This document shows positions 38,498-48,425 of a stretch of DNA of 64,000 nucleotides, piece after piece. The DNA lies in assembly GCA_005879535.1 (NCBI GenBank), contig VBKI01000066.1, forward strand, positions 29,448-93,447. Direction: 5' to 3'. The position numbers and the translations under genes are program-made. The DNA is from Deltaproteobacteria bacterium (lineage in GTDB: Bacteria; Myxococcota; Myxococcia; Myxococcales; 40CM-4-68-19). The notes beneath the pieces are model-generated. The model ran no database searches. It worked only from the letters and a program-made list of their open reading frames with translations, and was not told the DNA's origin. The stretch's first letter is position 1. Every line of letters begins with the position of its first letter.

Positions 38498-38724
38498 CCA
38501 TGGCGAGCCCGCGCGTCGCGGATCGCGATCTCGACGGGCTTCTCGTCCGCGTCCACTACCCCGCCGAGGGAGGACCACTTCCCGTCATCGTCTTCTCGCA
38601 CGGCGTCGGCGGCTCCAGGCTCGGGTACGTCGAGGCTTGCACGCTGTGGTTCTGGGACAAGCATCTGCGGAACATCGACGCGCCATTTCCTCCGCTCCGC
38701 GGCGCCCGCGTCGAGCATCGATGA
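38494..38724 (+). pseudogene. alpha/beta-hydrolase (dienelactone-hydrolase-like) with internal deletion
   Basis: The 76-residue frame holds both ends of a larger enzyme. RVHYPAEGGPLPVIVFSHGVGGSRLGYVE is the N-terminal strand plus oxyanion region of the predicted dienelactone hydrolases. It runs directly into ACTLWFWDKHLRNID, which looks like the C-terminal helix of the same family. The catalytic Ser, Asp and His regions between them are missing, about 200 residues or more. The product cannot be active. The GTG/ATG starts at 38494/38500 overlap the gspN stop. Confidence 0.65.
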
Positions 38725-38771
38725 GGGAGGGTCGTTTGATCCGGACGCGGCGCCCGTGCGAGCCTTGTCGC

Positions 38772-39323
38772 ATGCGCAGCGCCGTCCTTCTGCTCGCGGT
38801 CGCAGCTTGCACCTCGCGGCCGCCCGCGCTGCATGACGACCCTCAGGCGCTGGCGTACCGCAGCCGCAGCAAGGTAACCGATGCGGCCGCGCGCCACATC
38901 GCGGCGGAGGCCGTGGGCGATGCCCGCCGCAGGCCTGCGTGGAGCGAGCCCAACCACGTGCACGCAGTCGACGGGCCGCTCGGCGATGGAAACGACAAGT
39001 TCCTCTTCGGCGAGGCGCGTCTCTACCTCGGCGAGTACGAGACGGAGCCGGGCAAGTTCCGCGAGGTCGATCCGAAGGATGACGCGTTGATGGCCTACGC
39101 CGACGCGCTGTTCACGGTCCAGCAGCTGAAGGAATGGGCGCAGCGCTACCAGGTGGCCTGGGACATCCAGCTTGGGCGTGCGAAGGGTCGCGTCGAAGCT
39201 TCCGGCGCCGACGCGTCCGCACAGAAACTCCTCGCGGAGCTGTCGCGCAAGGCCGGCGACGGCGCCGAACAGGCGGAGGCGCAGCGGCGGAGGCTCGACC
39301 AGAAGTACCGCGACAGGCGTTGA
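38772..39323 (+). CDS. lipoprotein of unknown function
   Basis: A 183-residue protein with a lipoprotein signal (MRSAVLLLAVAAC, Cys13 followed by Thr). The mature part is hydrophilic, with FLFGEARLYLGEYETEPGKF in the middle and a charged helical C-terminus (LLAELSRKAGDGAEQAEAQRR) that may form a coiled coil. I do not recognise a family. It ends 2 bases from the convergent pyrF stop. Confidence 0.7.
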   Translation: MRSAVLLLAVAACTSRPPALHDDPQALAYRSRSKVTDAAARHIAAEAVGDARRRPAWSEPNHVHAVDGPLGDGNDKFLFGEARLYLGEYETEPGKFREVDPKDDALMAYADALFTVQQLKEWAQRYQVAWDIQLGRAKGRVEASGADASAQKLLAELSRKAGDGAEQAEAQRRRLDQKYRDRR

Positions 39324-39325
39324 CT

Positions 39326-40000
39326 TCAGGGCAGCGAGGCGATCTCCCGCGCGATCGCGTCCGCGGCTGCCGCGGGATCCGGCGCATCGCGAAGGGCCCG
39401 TCCGATCACGAGGATGTTCGCTCCGGCGCGAACCGCCTCCGCGGGAGTGCCCGTCCGACGCTGGTCACCGCTGCCCGTACCCGCCGGCCGGATTCCAGGC
39501 ACGACCAGGAGGGGTCCAGGACCCAGTGCCGCACGCAGCGCCGCCACTTCCTGCGGCGAGCAGACGATTCCGTCCGCGCCGGCGCCCATTGCCAACTTCG
39601 CGAGCCGGGGAACCGCGTCGCGGGACAGACCTACCGCGTCCAGGTCGTCGGGGCCGAGGGAAGTCAGCGCCGTCACGGCCAACAGCTTCGTGCGCGGCAG
39701 CGCCCGCCGCGCCGCGCGGATCATCTCCACACCGCCGCTGGCATGTACGGTGACGTAGTCGACGCTGAGCGATGCGGCGCCGCGGGCGGCGCCCTCGACG
39801 GTCTGCGGGATATCGTGCAGCTTCAGATCGAGGAAGATCGGCTGGCCGAATCGGCGAACCGCTTCGACCGCGGCTCGTCCATGCGCGACGAACAGCTCGA
39901 GGCCAACCTTGAACAAGCCGACGTGACCCAGCAGCCGGGAAGCGAGCCGCTCCGCAGCGCCCGGATCGCCGACGTCGAGGGCGGCGCAGATCCGGTTCAC
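39326..40000 (-). CDS. pyrF: orotidine 5'-phosphate decarboxylase
   Basis: Last step of UMP synthesis. It has 224 residues from the GTG at 40000 ([19 protein letters not shown]). Substrate Asp in AALDV, Lys in FKVGLELF, and the catalytic [11 protein letters not shown] with the Asp-Lys-x-x-Asp array are present, as are VTVHASGG and the phosphate-binding [20 protein letters not shown] loop. The start overlaps the proS stop (GTGA), so it is coupled to prolyl-tRNA synthetase. Confidence 0.95.
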   Translation of the reverse strand: MNRICAALDVGDPGAAERLASRLLGHVGLFKVGLELFVAHGRAAVEAVRRFGQPIFLDLKLHDIPQTVEGAARGAASLSVDYVTVHASGGVEMIRAARRALPRTKLLAVTALTSLGPDDLDAVGLSRDAVPRLAKLAMGAGADGIVCSPQEVAALRAALGPGPLLVVPGIRPAGTGSGDQRRTGTPAEAVRAGANILVIGRALRDAPDPAAAADAIAREIASLP

Positions 40001-41739
40001 GGCGAGAGTTTCCCTCCGCCGTCGCGCACCGCCGCCCGGGTGCGCTCGACGACTTCCTGCAACGCGACCAGCTCCAGATCCTTTGCTCCTCGCGCTTTCC
40101 ACTCCACCCTCCCGTCGGCGAGCCCCTTCTTTCCCACGGCGATGCGTAGCGGCAGCCCGATCAGGTCAGCATCCTTGAACTTCACGCCGGCGCGCTCGTC
40201 CCGATCGTCGAGGAGGACGTCCACTCCCGCGTCCGTCAGCTCGCGGTACAGCTTCTCCGCCGCGTCGCGGACGGCGGCGTCCTGCATCTGCAACGGCAGC
40301 AGCGAGACGTGGAACGGCGCGATGCTCATCGGCATGCGGATGCCGTCGGCGTCGTGGTGCAGCTCCACGGCGCCGGCCAGGATCCGTTCGATGCCGATTC
40401 CGTAGCTGCCCATGATGATCGGAACTTCCTTGCCGCTCTCGTCGAGGACCCGCGCCCCCATCGACTCCGAGTAGCGCGTGCCCAGCTTGAAGATGTGACC
40501 GACCTCCAGCGCCTTGCCGACGGTGAGTGGACTTCCGCAGCGGGGACAACCCTCGCCGGCGCTCACCGTTCGCAGGTCCACGGGCGTCGCGTGCGCGAGG
40601 TCGCGGGGCACCGACACGTTGCGCAGGTGGAAGCCGTCCTTGTTCGCTCCGGTGACGAGACCGCTGAGGCCGACGAGGCGCTGGTCGATGAAGACGCGCA
40701 AGCTCTTCTCCGCGAGACCGAGGCCGCCGAGCGAGCCCGGCCTGGCGCCCATCCACCGCTGGATTTCCTCGGGATGCGCCGGCCGCAATACCGACGCTCC
40801 GGTTGCGGTCTGCAGCTTGGCCTCGTTCAGCTGGTCGTCGCCGCGCACGATGGCGGCCACGGGCTTCTCGTCGGCGACGTAGATCAGCGTCTTGAGCTGC
40901 TGGTCCGCTGCCACGTTGTACGGTCTTCCGGAGAGAGCCTCGATGGTCAGCACGCCAGGGGTGGCAAACTCCTCGAGCCCGGGCGACGCGCCGGCCGCCT
41001 TGTACCGATCCGGCGTCTCCACCCGCGACTCGGCCTTCTCGGTGTTCGCGGCGTATCCGCATTTCTCGCAGGAGGCGATCAGATCCTCTCCCGCGTCCGT
41101 CGGCACCATGAATTCGGTCGAGCCCGAGCCACCCATGGCGCCCGAATGGGCCTCCACCTGGATGGTCTTCAGGCCGCAGCGCCCGAAGATGCGGACGTAC
41201 GCCTCGCGGTGGTCCTCGAACGACTTGTCCAGGCCGGCGGGATCGAGGTCGAACGAGTAGCTGTCCTTCATGGTGAACTGCCGCACCCGCAACAGCCCGC
41301 TCTTCGGCCGCGGCTCGTCGCGGAACTTGGTCTGGATCTGGTACCAGCCCTGCGGCAGCTGCCGGTAGCTGCGCAGCTCCGCCCGCGCCAGCACGGTGAA
41401 GATCTCCTCGTGCGTCATGGCCAGGCAGAGATCCGCGCCCTTCCGGTCCTTCAGGCGGAACATGTTCTCGCCCATCACCGCCCAGCGGCCCGACTCCTCC
41501 CAGACCTCGCGCGGGTTCAAGGCGGGCAAGTAGAACTCCTGCGCCCCGATGGCATTCATCTCCTCGCGCACGATGGCGGTGATCCGGAGGATCGAGCGTT
41601 GCCCGAGCGGGAGGATGGAGTAGATGCCGGCGGCGAGCTGGCGGATGTAGCCCGCGCGAACGAGGAGCTGGTGCGAGGCGACGATCGCGTCCGCCGGCAC
41701 CTCCTTGAGCGTCGGCGTGAACGATTTGCTCATCCTCAT
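39997..41739 (-). CDS. proS: prolyl-tRNA synthetase (bacterial type)
   Basis: Charges tRNA-Pro. It has 580 residues, the bacterial form with an editing (YbaK-like) insertion at about 230-380. Class II motif 1 is around [27 protein letters not shown]. Motif 2 is [26 protein letters not shown], and motif 3 is [29 protein letters not shown] from the ATG at 41733 is the usual N-terminus; the annotated ATG at 41739 adds two residues. Confidence 0.96.
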   Translation of the reverse strand: MRMSKSFTPTLKEVPADAIVASHQLLVRAGYIRQLAAGIYSILPLGQRSILRITAIVREEMNAIGAQEFYLPALNPREVWEESGRWAVMGENMFRLKDRKGADLCLAMTHEEIFTVLARAELRSYRQLPQGWYQIQTKFRDEPRPKSGLLRVRQFTMKDSYSFDLDPAGLDKSFEDHREAYVRIFGRCGLKTIQVEAHSGAMGGSGSTEFMVPTDAGEDLIASCEKCGYAANTEKAESRVETPDRYKAAGASPGLEEFATPGVLTIEALSGRPYNVAADQQLKTLIYVADEKPVAAIVRGDDQLNEAKLQTATGASVLRPAHPEEIQRWMGARPGSLGGLGLAEKSLRVFIDQRLVGLSGLVTGANKDGFHLRNVSVPRDLAHATPVDLRTVSAGEGCPRCGSPLTVGKALEVGHIFKLGTRYSESMGARVLDESGKEVPIIMGSYGIGIERILAGAVELHHDADGIRMPMSIAPFHVSLLPLQMQDAAVRDAAEKLYRELTDAGVDVLLDDRDERAGVKFKDADLIGLPLRIAVGKKGLADGRVEWKARGAKDLELVALQEVVERTRAAVRDGGGKLSP

Positions 41740-41746
41740 GCCGCGT

Positions 41747-42811
41747 CTATCCCTTCCTCAGCTCCCGATCGACGGCCTGCTTCATGTGCTCGTAGGGCTG
41801 CGCGCCGTTGACGAAGATGCCGTTGATGAAGAACGCCGGCGTTCCATTCACGCCCGCGGCCGATCCCGCCTTCAGGTCGTCGTCGACCAGCGCCTTCTTT
41901 TCCCCGCTGTCGAGGCACTTGTCGAACTTCGGCGCGTCCATCCCCAGCAACTTGGCGTATCCCTTGAGATCCGCAACCGCGAGCTTGCCCTGGTTGGTGA
42001 ACATCTTGTCGTGCAGCTCCCAGAACTTCCCCTGGTCCTGCGCGCACGCGCCCGCCTCCGCCGCCTTCTGCGCGAAGGGATGGAAGTCGAGGGGATAGTG
42101 GCGGAACACCAGCCGCAACTTGCCGTCGTACTCCTTCATCAGCCTCTCGATCACCGGGTACTCGCGCCCGCAGTAGGGGCACTGGAAGTCGCTGAACTCC
42201 ACGATGGTCACGGGCGCGTTGGTCGGACCGCGCGACGGGCCCTTCGCCTCCACGTCGATCCGCGGCAGATCCGGCGCCTGGAGCGAGACCTGCACGTGAT
42301 GCCTGGACTTGAGATCGTCCAGCACCTTCCCCATCCCTTCGCGGAGCTTCTGCTGCCGGACCGCCTGCTTGATCCGGTCCTTCAAGTCGTCGAAGGTTTG
42401 ACCCTGGGGCACCTGCGCCTTGTGCTCCTCGTAGAACGCCTTCGCTTCAGCGTCCGACGGCTCGGGCACCGAGGTCACGTATTCCGTCTGGTACCACTGC
42501 TCGACGGTCTTGCCCTTCGCCTTCGCCTCTTCTTCGAGCAGCCGGCGGCTGATCATCTCGTCGAGCAGGCCCCGGCGCTGGTCGTACAGATCGGTGAGCG
42601 CCTTCACCTCGGCCTGCCGCAGCTTGGCGCCCACCTCGTGATCGTTCTGGAGGTCGCCGTACGTGACGGGCTGCCCGTCGACTTCCGCCACCTTCGTCGT
42701 CGGGTCCATTCCGGCGATGCCACCGGACGCGCTCTTTCCCCCTCCTGTCCTGCAGGCGACGAAGGACGCGGCGCAAGCGACCGCCAAGGCGTGCAAAGTA
42801 CGGCTCTTCAT
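41747..42811 (-). CDS. DsbA-type thiol oxidoreductase lipoprotein with SurA-like N-terminal domain
   Basis: It has 354 residues. The lipoprotein-like signal ends [10 protein letters not shown]. Residues about 40-175 resemble the helical N-terminal domain of SurA/PpiC chaperones ([33 protein letters not shown]). From about 190 comes a thioredoxin-fold DsbA domain ([21 protein letters not shown] with the CPYC active site; cis-Pro in [12 protein letters not shown]). It probably folds or oxidises exported proteins; with the secretion operon nearby that is plausible but not shown. It stands upstream of proS, separated by 7 bases. Confidence 0.85.
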   Translation of the reverse strand: MKSRTLHALAVACAASFVACRTGGGKSASGGIAGMDPTTKVAEVDGQPVTYGDLQNDHEVGAKLRQAEVKALTDLYDQRRGLLDEMISRRLLEEEAKAKGKTVEQWYQTEYVTSVPEPSDAEAKAFYEEHKAQVPQGQTFDDLKDRIKQAVRQQKLREGMGKVLDDLKSRHHVQVSLQAPDLPRIDVEAKGPSRGPTNAPVTIVEFSDFQCPYCGREYPVIERLMKEYDGKLRLVFRHYPLDFHPFAQKAAEAGACAQDQGKFWELHDKMFTNQGKLAVADLKGYAKLLGMDAPKFDKCLDSGEKKALVDDDLKAGSAAGVNGTPAFFINGIFVNGAQPYEHMKQAVDRELRKG

Positions 42812-42883
42812 GACACTCTCCCAGACGCGGCGAACCGCGCACCCTAGGCGGGCGCGGCGCCTACGTCAACAATCGGGAGGCAT

Positions 42884-43321
42884 TTGTCGTTCCAGAACCC
42901 AAGCCCGGGCGAAATCAAGGCGCTGCTCCAGCGCGTCAAGACGGTGGCCGTGGTGGGCCTCTCGCCGGACCCGGACCGCCCCTCCTACAGCGTGTCGATG
43001 TACTTGCAGGGGAACGGCTACCGCATCGTTCCGGTGCGACCGGGTGGTGGAGAAATCCTGGGCGAGAAGGTGTACGAGCGGCTCTCGGACGTTCCCTTCG
43101 CCGTCGATATCGTCGACCACTTCCGCCGCAGCTCGGAAGTGGGCGCGCACCTCGACGAGGCCATCCGGCTTCGCGTGCCGGCCGTCTGGATGCAGGAAGG
43201 CGTCATCGACGAGGAGGCAGCGCTTCGCGCGCGCGCTGCCGGGCTCGTGGTCGTCATGGATCGCTGCATGCTGAAGGAGCACCGCAAGGCCGGTCTCTCC
43301 TCCAAACCGCCGCCGGCCTGA
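42884..43321 (+). CDS. CoA-binding domain protein (YccU type)
   Basis: It has 145 residues with a TTG start. A Rossmann CoA-binding fold is seen: VKTVAVVGLSPDPDRPSYSV, GYRIVPVRPGGGEILGEKVYERL, VDIVDHFRRSSEVGAHLDEA, VPAVWMQEGVI and a C-terminal DRCMLKEHRK. This matches small stand-alone CoA-binding proteins of unknown biological role. The exchanger gene follows after 3 bases. Confidence 0.88.
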   Translation: MSFQNPSPGEIKALLQRVKTVAVVGLSPDPDRPSYSVSMYLQGNGYRIVPVRPGGGEILGEKVYERLSDVPFAVDIVDHFRRSSEVGAHLDEAIRLRVPAVWMQEGVIDEEAALRARAAGLVVVMDRCMLKEHRKAGLSSKPPPA

Positions 43322-43324
43322 TCC

Positions 43325-44518
43325 ATGCGCAGGATCGCGGTCGCTCTCGCCGTGGCGCTGCCCGCGCTCGTGCTGCGGCTGAGCGGCGTCCACCTTCCGC
43401 CGCCGGCGGCGATCGCGGTCTTCGGTTCCGCCGTCGTGGCGTCCGCCTTCCTCCTCGTGTGGGCAGCGGAGGCTGCGCAGCGCGACATCTCCGGCAGCCT
43501 CGCCACGGCAATCCTCGCGGTGATCGCCGTCCTCCCCGAGTACGCCGTGGACCTGTACTTCGCCTGGAGCGCCGGACACATCCCCCAAAACGCGCACTAT
43601 GCCGCGGCGAACATGACGGGCAGCAACCGGCTTTTGCTCGGCCTCGGATGGCCGTTCGTCGTCCTCCTCTTCGTCCTCGGCGGGCGGCAAGGCGGGCGGC
43701 GGCCGAGCGGGATCGCCCTGCGCAACAACCGCCGCGTAGAGCTTGGTTTTCTCGCTGCCGCCAGCTTGTATTCGCTGGTCGTCCCGTTCACGCGCCGGAT
43801 CGCCTGGTACGACTCCGTGGTGCTGCTCGCCATCTTCTTCGTCTACCTGTGGCGGGCAGCGGGTGGAGAGCATGCCGAACCGCGGCTCGTCGGCGTGGCG
43901 AAACGGATCGGCGACCTCCTTCCGCCCGCGCGCCGCGCGACGGTCATCGGCCTGATGCTCGGGGCCACCGCGTTCGTCACAATCGCCGCCGGGCCGTTCG
44001 CCGCGGCGCTGGTGGAAGGCGGACGCCGGCTCGGGATCGACGAGTTCCTGCTGGTGCAGTGGCTCGCGCCGATCTCGTCCGAGTCGCCGGAGCTGCTGGT
44101 AGCGGCGGTCCTTGCCCTGCGAGGCGAGCAGGATCCGGCCCTGGGCATGCTGCTCTCCGCCAAGGTGAATCAATGGACGCTGCTCGTGGGGAGCCTCCCC
44201 ATCGCCTACGCCATCGGAGGCGGCGGAGCCGAAGGCATCGGGCTGGACACGCGTCAGACCGAGGAGTTCATCCTCACCGCGGCGCAGACCGTGCTTGGAT
44301 TCGCGGTCCTTGCCGATCTCCAGCTTCACCTCTGGGAGGCGCTCGCCTTGCTCGCCCTCTTCGCGCTGCAGTTCCCGTTTCCTCAGCCCACCGTCCGCGT
44401 CGGGCTCGCGGCCGCTTACGCGGTGATCGCGGCCGTCCTGCTCATCCAACGCCGCCGCGAGCTCCCCCGCATCGTGCGCGCCACCCTCACACCGGCACCC
44501 TCGCCGCCTCCGGCGTGA
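43325..44518 (+). CDS. sodium/calcium exchanger family membrane protein
   Basis: It has 397 residues with about eleven membrane helices. The two alpha-repeats of the CaCA family are visible: AVIAVLPEYAVDLYFAWSAG...AANMTGSNRLLLGLGWP and WLAPISSESPELLVAAVLAL...MLLSAKVNQWTLLVGSLP, with acidic (PEY, SPE) and Asn/Ser residues where ions are bound. Substrate ion is not predictable. Its 3' end overlaps the EAL remnant on the other strand by 32 bases. Confidence 0.85.
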   Translation: MRRIAVALAVALPALVLRLSGVHLPPPAAIAVFGSAVVASAFLLVWAAEAAQRDISGSLATAILAVIAVLPEYAVDLYFAWSAGHIPQNAHYAAANMTGSNRLLLGLGWPFVVLLFVLGGRQGGRRPSGIALRNNRRVELGFLAAASLYSLVVPFTRRIAWYDSVVLLAIFFVYLWRAAGGEHAEPRLVGVAKRIGDLLPPARRATVIGLMLGATAFVTIAAGPFAAALVEGGRRLGIDEFLLVQWLAPISSESPELLVAAVLALRGEQDPALGMLLSAKVNQWTLLVGSLPIAYAIGGGGAEGIGLDTRQTEEFILTAAQTVLGFAVLADLQLHLWEALALLALFALQFPFPQPTVRVGLAAAYAVIAAVLLIQRRRELPRIVRATLTPAPSPPPA

Positions 44519-44687
44519 AGGGAGCGTCGCTGGCGACCAGTCGCCCGGCGGCATCTGCATCCAACGCCTCGCTGAAAAGATGCCCCTGGACGTAGCTGCA
44601 GCCGAGGCGGTTCAGCACTTGCGCCTGCTGCGCCGTTTCCACTCCCTCGGCGATCACGTCGACTCCGAGGTTCTTGCCCAAGGCCGG
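44487..44687 (-). pseudogene. C-terminal remnant of an EAL (c-di-GMP phosphodiesterase) domain
   Basis: About 66 codons starting directly behind the lpxC stop codon and in the same frame as lpxC. They read PALGKNLGVDVIAEGVETAQ and then QVLNRLGCSYVQGHLFSEAL, which is the end of an EAL domain (the IAEGVE and CxxxQGxxF motifs). The catalytic EAL motif and everything before are absent. A TTG at 44681 could initiate a 64-residue product, but no function is expected. Confidence 0.7.
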
Positions 44688-45617
44688 CTATGCGACCTGC
44701 TCTTCCAGCGCCAGCACCGGAAGCAGGCTTTCCTGAAGCGCGTGCAACTCGTCGGCCGCGCGCGGCTGAACCACCTCGCAGGCGTCGTGCTCGGCGAGGA
44801 TCTTGCGCACGAGCTGCTGGTTCAGCGCGTGCCCCGACTTCAGCGCTGTGAATCGCCCGAGGACGGGCATGCCGAGCAGCGAGAGATCCCCCATCGCGTC
44901 GAGAATCTTGTGGCGGACGAACTCGTCCGGATAGCGCAGCCCTTCGGGGTTGAGGATGTTGAAATCGTCGACCACGACGGCGTTCTCCAGCGAGCCGCCG
45001 CGGGCGAGCCCGGCGGTGTGCAGCCGTTCGACGTCGCGCTTGAACCCGAACGTGCGGGCGCGGGCGATCTCCTTCTGGAACGACTTCTCGTTCACCTCGA
45101 GGCGGAAGCACTGATCGGAGATGAGCGGGTGGCAGAAGTCGATGGTGTAGTCGACCACCAGTCGGCCGCGCGCCGGCGAGAGGCGCGCCGCCTTGTCGCC
45201 TTCGCTCACCGCCACCCCTCTGCGCACGAGCAGATAGCGGCGGGCGGCGCGCTGCTCGTGGACGCCCGCTTCGCGTAACAGCGCCACGAACGGATCCGCA
45301 CTGCCGTCGGCGATGGGAACCTCCGGGCCTTCCACCTCGACGCGGGCGTTGTCGATTCCGCAACCGGCCAGCGCAGCGAGTACGTGCTCCACCGTACCGA
45401 TGCGGACCCTGCCGCGTCCCAGCGACGTATTCAGCGTGGTATCGACCACGAACTCGGAGAGCGCCGGGATTTCCACACCGTCGCGGACGAACACGATTCC
45501 GCTGTCCACCGGCGCCGGGGCCAGCGTCAGGGCGACGCTGGCGCCAGAGTGAAGCCCGACGCCTGACAGTGCTGCGCGCTGCTTCAACGTCCTCTGGCGA
45601 AAGGGATGGAGATCCAT
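44688..45617 (-). CDS. lpxC: UDP-3-O-acyl-N-acetylglucosamine deacetylase LpxC
   Basis: Committed step of lipid A synthesis. It has 309 residues from the ATG at 45617 (MDLHPFRQRTLKQRAALSGVGLHSG); the frame is open to 45956 upstream but without homology. Zinc ligands are recognisable: His in GTVEHVLAAL and the HxxxD in EFVRHKILDAMGDL; the catalytic His is in KSGHALNQQL. Length is typical. The TAG stop is followed in frame by the EAL remnant. Confidence 0.95.
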   Translation of the reverse strand: MDLHPFRQRTLKQRAALSGVGLHSGASVALTLAPAPVDSGIVFVRDGVEIPALSEFVVDTTLNTSLGRGRVRIGTVEHVLAALAGCGIDNARVEVEGPEVPIADGSADPFVALLREAGVHEQRAARRYLLVRRGVAVSEGDKAARLSPARGRLVVDYTIDFCHPLISDQCFRLEVNEKSFQKEIARARTFGFKRDVERLHTAGLARGGSLENAVVVDDFNILNPEGLRYPDEFVRHKILDAMGDLSLLGMPVLGRFTALKSGHALNQQLVRKILAEHDACEVVQPRAADELHALQESLLPVLALEEQVA

Positions 45618-45826
45618 GCCTGGTGCGTCTCCTCCGGGGTTGGTGCGGCAGCAGCAAATGCGGCGAGTCAGCAACAACTGTGCCGGGGAACGCCCCGGAG
45701 TGACGAAATCTAGTGACGATGCGGAGTTGGCGCGCCGCACTCGTGCCCTGCAGGCTGCGGGCGTCCGTTCACTGCCTGCCCAAATGCTGACACCGCTGTC
45801 ACGGTGTTGGATAAGGGGCGCCTCCC
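45618..45826. other. 209-base gap upstream of lpxC with two inverted repeats
   Basis: ACACCG-CTGTCA-CGGTGT (45790-45807) is a perfect 6-6-6 inverted repeat. AAGGGGCG (45813-45820) pairs with CGCCCCTT (45831-45838), overlapping the stop codon of the gene ending at 45827; no T run follows, so it is at best a weak terminator. No gene seen. Confidence 0.4.
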
Positions 45827-47284
45827 TTATCGCCCCTTCTGCACTTTGGCAAGCGCTTCCCGATAGCTCGACTCGTCGATGGGAATCTTCTGCAATTCTG
45901 ACCGCTTCGAGACCAGGTCGAGGGCGCGCTCGAGGATCTCGGCAAACCGATGACAATCGTCGCGCAATCGCTGCATGCGGATTTGCGTGCTTTCACCCCG
46001 GCGGCCCGACCAACCCTCGAGCAGATCGAGGAACCGGTCGAACAGCTCGCGATCGGAGTGGCGCAACAGCTGGTAACCGACGTCGCGGAACTCGGTGGCG
46101 TAGCGCCGCAGTGGCTCCGCCGCTTCCGGCGTCGCTGCCGGCTGCTCCAATGCGTGAGCCGTGTACCGGCACATCTCGCGGAAGATCCAGAGATCCATGC
46201 GCAGCCGCTCACTCTGGTCGGTGCGCGCGGCGTCGTCTTCGAAGAGCGCGTAGTGTCCCATGGCGGGATCCAGCGCGTTGGCAAGAATGCCGACGCACAG
46301 CTTGGTCGCCTCCGCGAGCTTGTCACGCTGCAGATCGAGCTGCGCGCGATCGGTGAGGGGCTGCGCGAGCAGCGGCGGAATCGCGGCGAGCACCTGTCTG
46401 ATCTTCTCCGCCGCGGCCTTGCCCGCCGCAGCCACCAGTCCAGCCGCGGGCGAGAGCCGCGGCAGATCACCCTCCAGATAACCCACCAGCGCGTGCAGCT
46501 CGCTGCGGACGAGCGCGAGGATCACCAGGACCCGGCGGGTGTGGGGGACCGGCGGTGAGGGGACGTAGCGGAGCGAGCGGAGCGCGCGGAACGAGGCGAG
46601 CAGGGCCAACGCGAACGCGCGGCGCTTCTTCTCGTCCTCGAGCAGGCGGAGGGCCTCGAGCAGGAGAACCGAGCCGATGCGGTCGTACTCGGCGCGGAAC
46701 TCCAGCGCGGCCGGCGGACAGAAGTAACGCGAGACGAACAGCTCGTGTTGCAGCGCCTGCCCGACGTCGAGGAAGAGGGACTGTGGCGCGCCGTCGAGAC
46801 GCAGCAGCTGATCGAGGATGCCCTGGTGCGCCACGAGGCCGCTGCGGAGGAGGAACAACGATTCCTCCGGCGTCCGTTGCTCACGCAGCTCCGAGCCGAG
46901 GCGCGCCCGCGCGCGGTCGTCTCCGAGGGACCCTTCCACGAAGTTGCGAAACAGCAGCGCCTGTTCCTGGCGCTGTTCGATGAGCTTTCGGGAGAGGTGG
47001 ACGCTGCGGTGCACGGCGTCGCGGGTGGCCTTCAGCTCCTCCTTCCAGTCGCGCTCCTGCGGAGGCTGCGCCTCGCCGAAGAGGTTGCGGAGGTTGAAGA
47101 ACCGGTCGATGCCGGACAGCAGCACTTCCAGCTCGAAGAGGATCTCCTCGCGGCCGCTCACCTCGAGGCTGCGGATCCACCGTTCGCGCTCCGCCAGGTA
47201 GACGGCGCGGACTCGCTGCGAGTCGCGCATCAGCTCGAAGAAGAAGTCTTGCGCGAAGGCGCGCTTTTCCGAGGCTGCGGGCAT
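45827..47284 (-). CDS. all-helical protein of unknown function coupled to ruvB
   Basis: A 485-residue, soluble, Leu/Arg/Glu-rich protein predicted to be almost wholly alpha-helical (EKRAFAQDFFFELMRDSQRV at the start, ELFDRFLDLLEGWSG near the end). No signal peptide, no nucleotide-binding motif and no metal-binding cluster are visible. I do not recognise a family. The ATG at 47284 overlaps the ruvB stop by one base (TGATG), so it is co-translated with the Holliday-junction helicase; a link to that process is inference. Confidence 0.75.
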   Translation of the reverse strand: MPAASEKRAFAQDFFFELMRDSQRVRAVYLAERERWIRSLEVSGREEILFELEVLLSGIDRFFNLRNLFGEAQPPQERDWKEELKATRDAVHRSVHLSRKLIEQRQEQALLFRNFVEGSLGDDRARARLGSELREQRTPEESLFLLRSGLVAHQGILDQLLRLDGAPQSLFLDVGQALQHELFVSRYFCPPAALEFRAEYDRIGSVLLLEALRLLEDEKKRRAFALALLASFRALRSLRYVPSPPVPHTRRVLVILALVRSELHALVGYLEGDLPRLSPAAGLVAAAGKAAAEKIRQVLAAIPPLLAQPLTDRAQLDLQRDKLAEATKLCVGILANALDPAMGHYALFEDDAARTDQSERLRMDLWIFREMCRYTAHALEQPAATPEAAEPLRRYATEFRDVGYQLLRHSDRELFDRFLDLLEGWSGRRGESTQIRMQRLRDDCHRFAEILERALDLVSKRSELQKIPIDESSYREALAKVQKGR

Positions 47285-48324
47285 CAGAGGAGCGAACCCT
47301 GCGGCCCCGCCGGAGCTTTCTTGCCCAGGTGCTCGAAGGCGCGTTGGGTGGCGACGCGTCCGCGCGGCGTCCGTGCCAGGTAGCCCTCCATCAGCAGATA
47401 GGGCTCGTACACGTCCTCCAGCGTGTCGGATCGTTCGCCGGTGGCGGTGGCCAGGGTCTCCAAGCCCACCGGACCGCCGCCGAACTTGTCGATCAGCGAT
47501 ACGAGGATCTTTCGATCCATGGCGTCGAGCCCCGCGGCGTCCACCTCCAGCCGCTGCAGGGCCCGATCCGCGACCGGCCGGTTGACGGCGCCGTCTCCTT
47601 CGACCTCGGCGAAATCGCGCACCCTCCGCAGCAGCCGATTGGCGATCCTGGGTGTCCCACGTGCCCGCCGGGCAATTTCCCGCGCGCCGCCGTCGTCGAG
47701 GCGCACGGTGAGCTTGAGCGCCGAGCGTCGGACGATCTCCTGGAGGTCCTCCGGCGGGTAGTAATCGAGTCGGCTGACGATGCCGAACCGATCGCGCAGC
47801 GGGCCCGTGAGCAACCCCGTGCGCGTGGTCGCGCCGATCAGCGTGAATCTCTTCAGCGGCAGCTTCAGTGCGCGGGCGCCCGCCCCATCCCCGATCACGA
47901 TGTCGAACGTGAAGCTCTCCATCGCCGGGTAGAGGTTCTCCTCGATCGCCGGGTTCATCCTGTGGATCTCGTCGATGAACAGGACGTCATTCTCGGCCAG
48001 ATTCGTCAAGATTCCCGCCAGGTCGCCCTTGCGCTCCAGCGCCGGGCCGGAGGTGACGTGGATCTGCGAGCCGAGCTCGTGGGCGATCACGTGCGCGAAC
48101 GAGGTCTTCCCCAGCCCCGGAGGCCCGCAAAACAGCACGTGATCGAGCGGTTCCTTGCGAGCGGCGGCCGCCTTGACGAATACCTTCAGGTTCTCGATCA
48201 GGGCGCGCTGTCCGACCACTTCGGAAAAGTCGCGCGGGCGCAGCGTCAGGTCGAACCGCGCGTCGTCACCGGCAGCGGCCGATGCGGTCGTGCGGTCCTC
48301 GAGCGGTTCCTCTCGCATCTCCAA
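47284..48324 (-). CDS. ruvB: Holliday junction branch migration helicase RuvB
   Basis: AAA+ motor driving branch migration with RuvA. It has 346 residues. Walker A GPPGLGKT, Walker [15 protein letters not shown], sensor 1 [18 protein letters not shown] and the arginine-finger region are intact. The C-terminal winged helix ([36 protein letters not shown]) is normal. ruvA and ruvC lie 1.5 kb away on the same strand, separated by the DUF4142 gene on the other strand. Confidence 0.97.
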   Translation of the reverse strand: MEMREEPLEDRTTASAAAGDDARFDLTLRPRDFSEVVGQRALIENLKVFVKAAAARKEPLDHVLFCGPPGLGKTSFAHVIAHELGSQIHVTSGPALERKGDLAGILTNLAENDVLFIDEIHRMNPAIEENLYPAMESFTFDIVIGDGAGARALKLPLKRFTLIGATTRTGLLTGPLRDRFGIVSRLDYYPPEDLQEIVRRSALKLTVRLDDGGAREIARRARGTPRIANRLLRRVRDFAEVEGDGAVNRPVADRALQRLEVDAAGLDAMDRKILVSLIDKFGGGPVGLETLATATGERSDTLEDVYEPYLLMEGYLARTPRGRVATQRAFEHLGKKAPAGPQGSLL

Positions 48325-48425
48325 TCAAGGTACCACAGCCGACGTCTACGATTTACGCTGTACATGCTGCGAGAAGCGTTCTAGAGGGCGCCGCGGGAGC
48401 TCGATCCCTGGCGAGGAACACGCAC

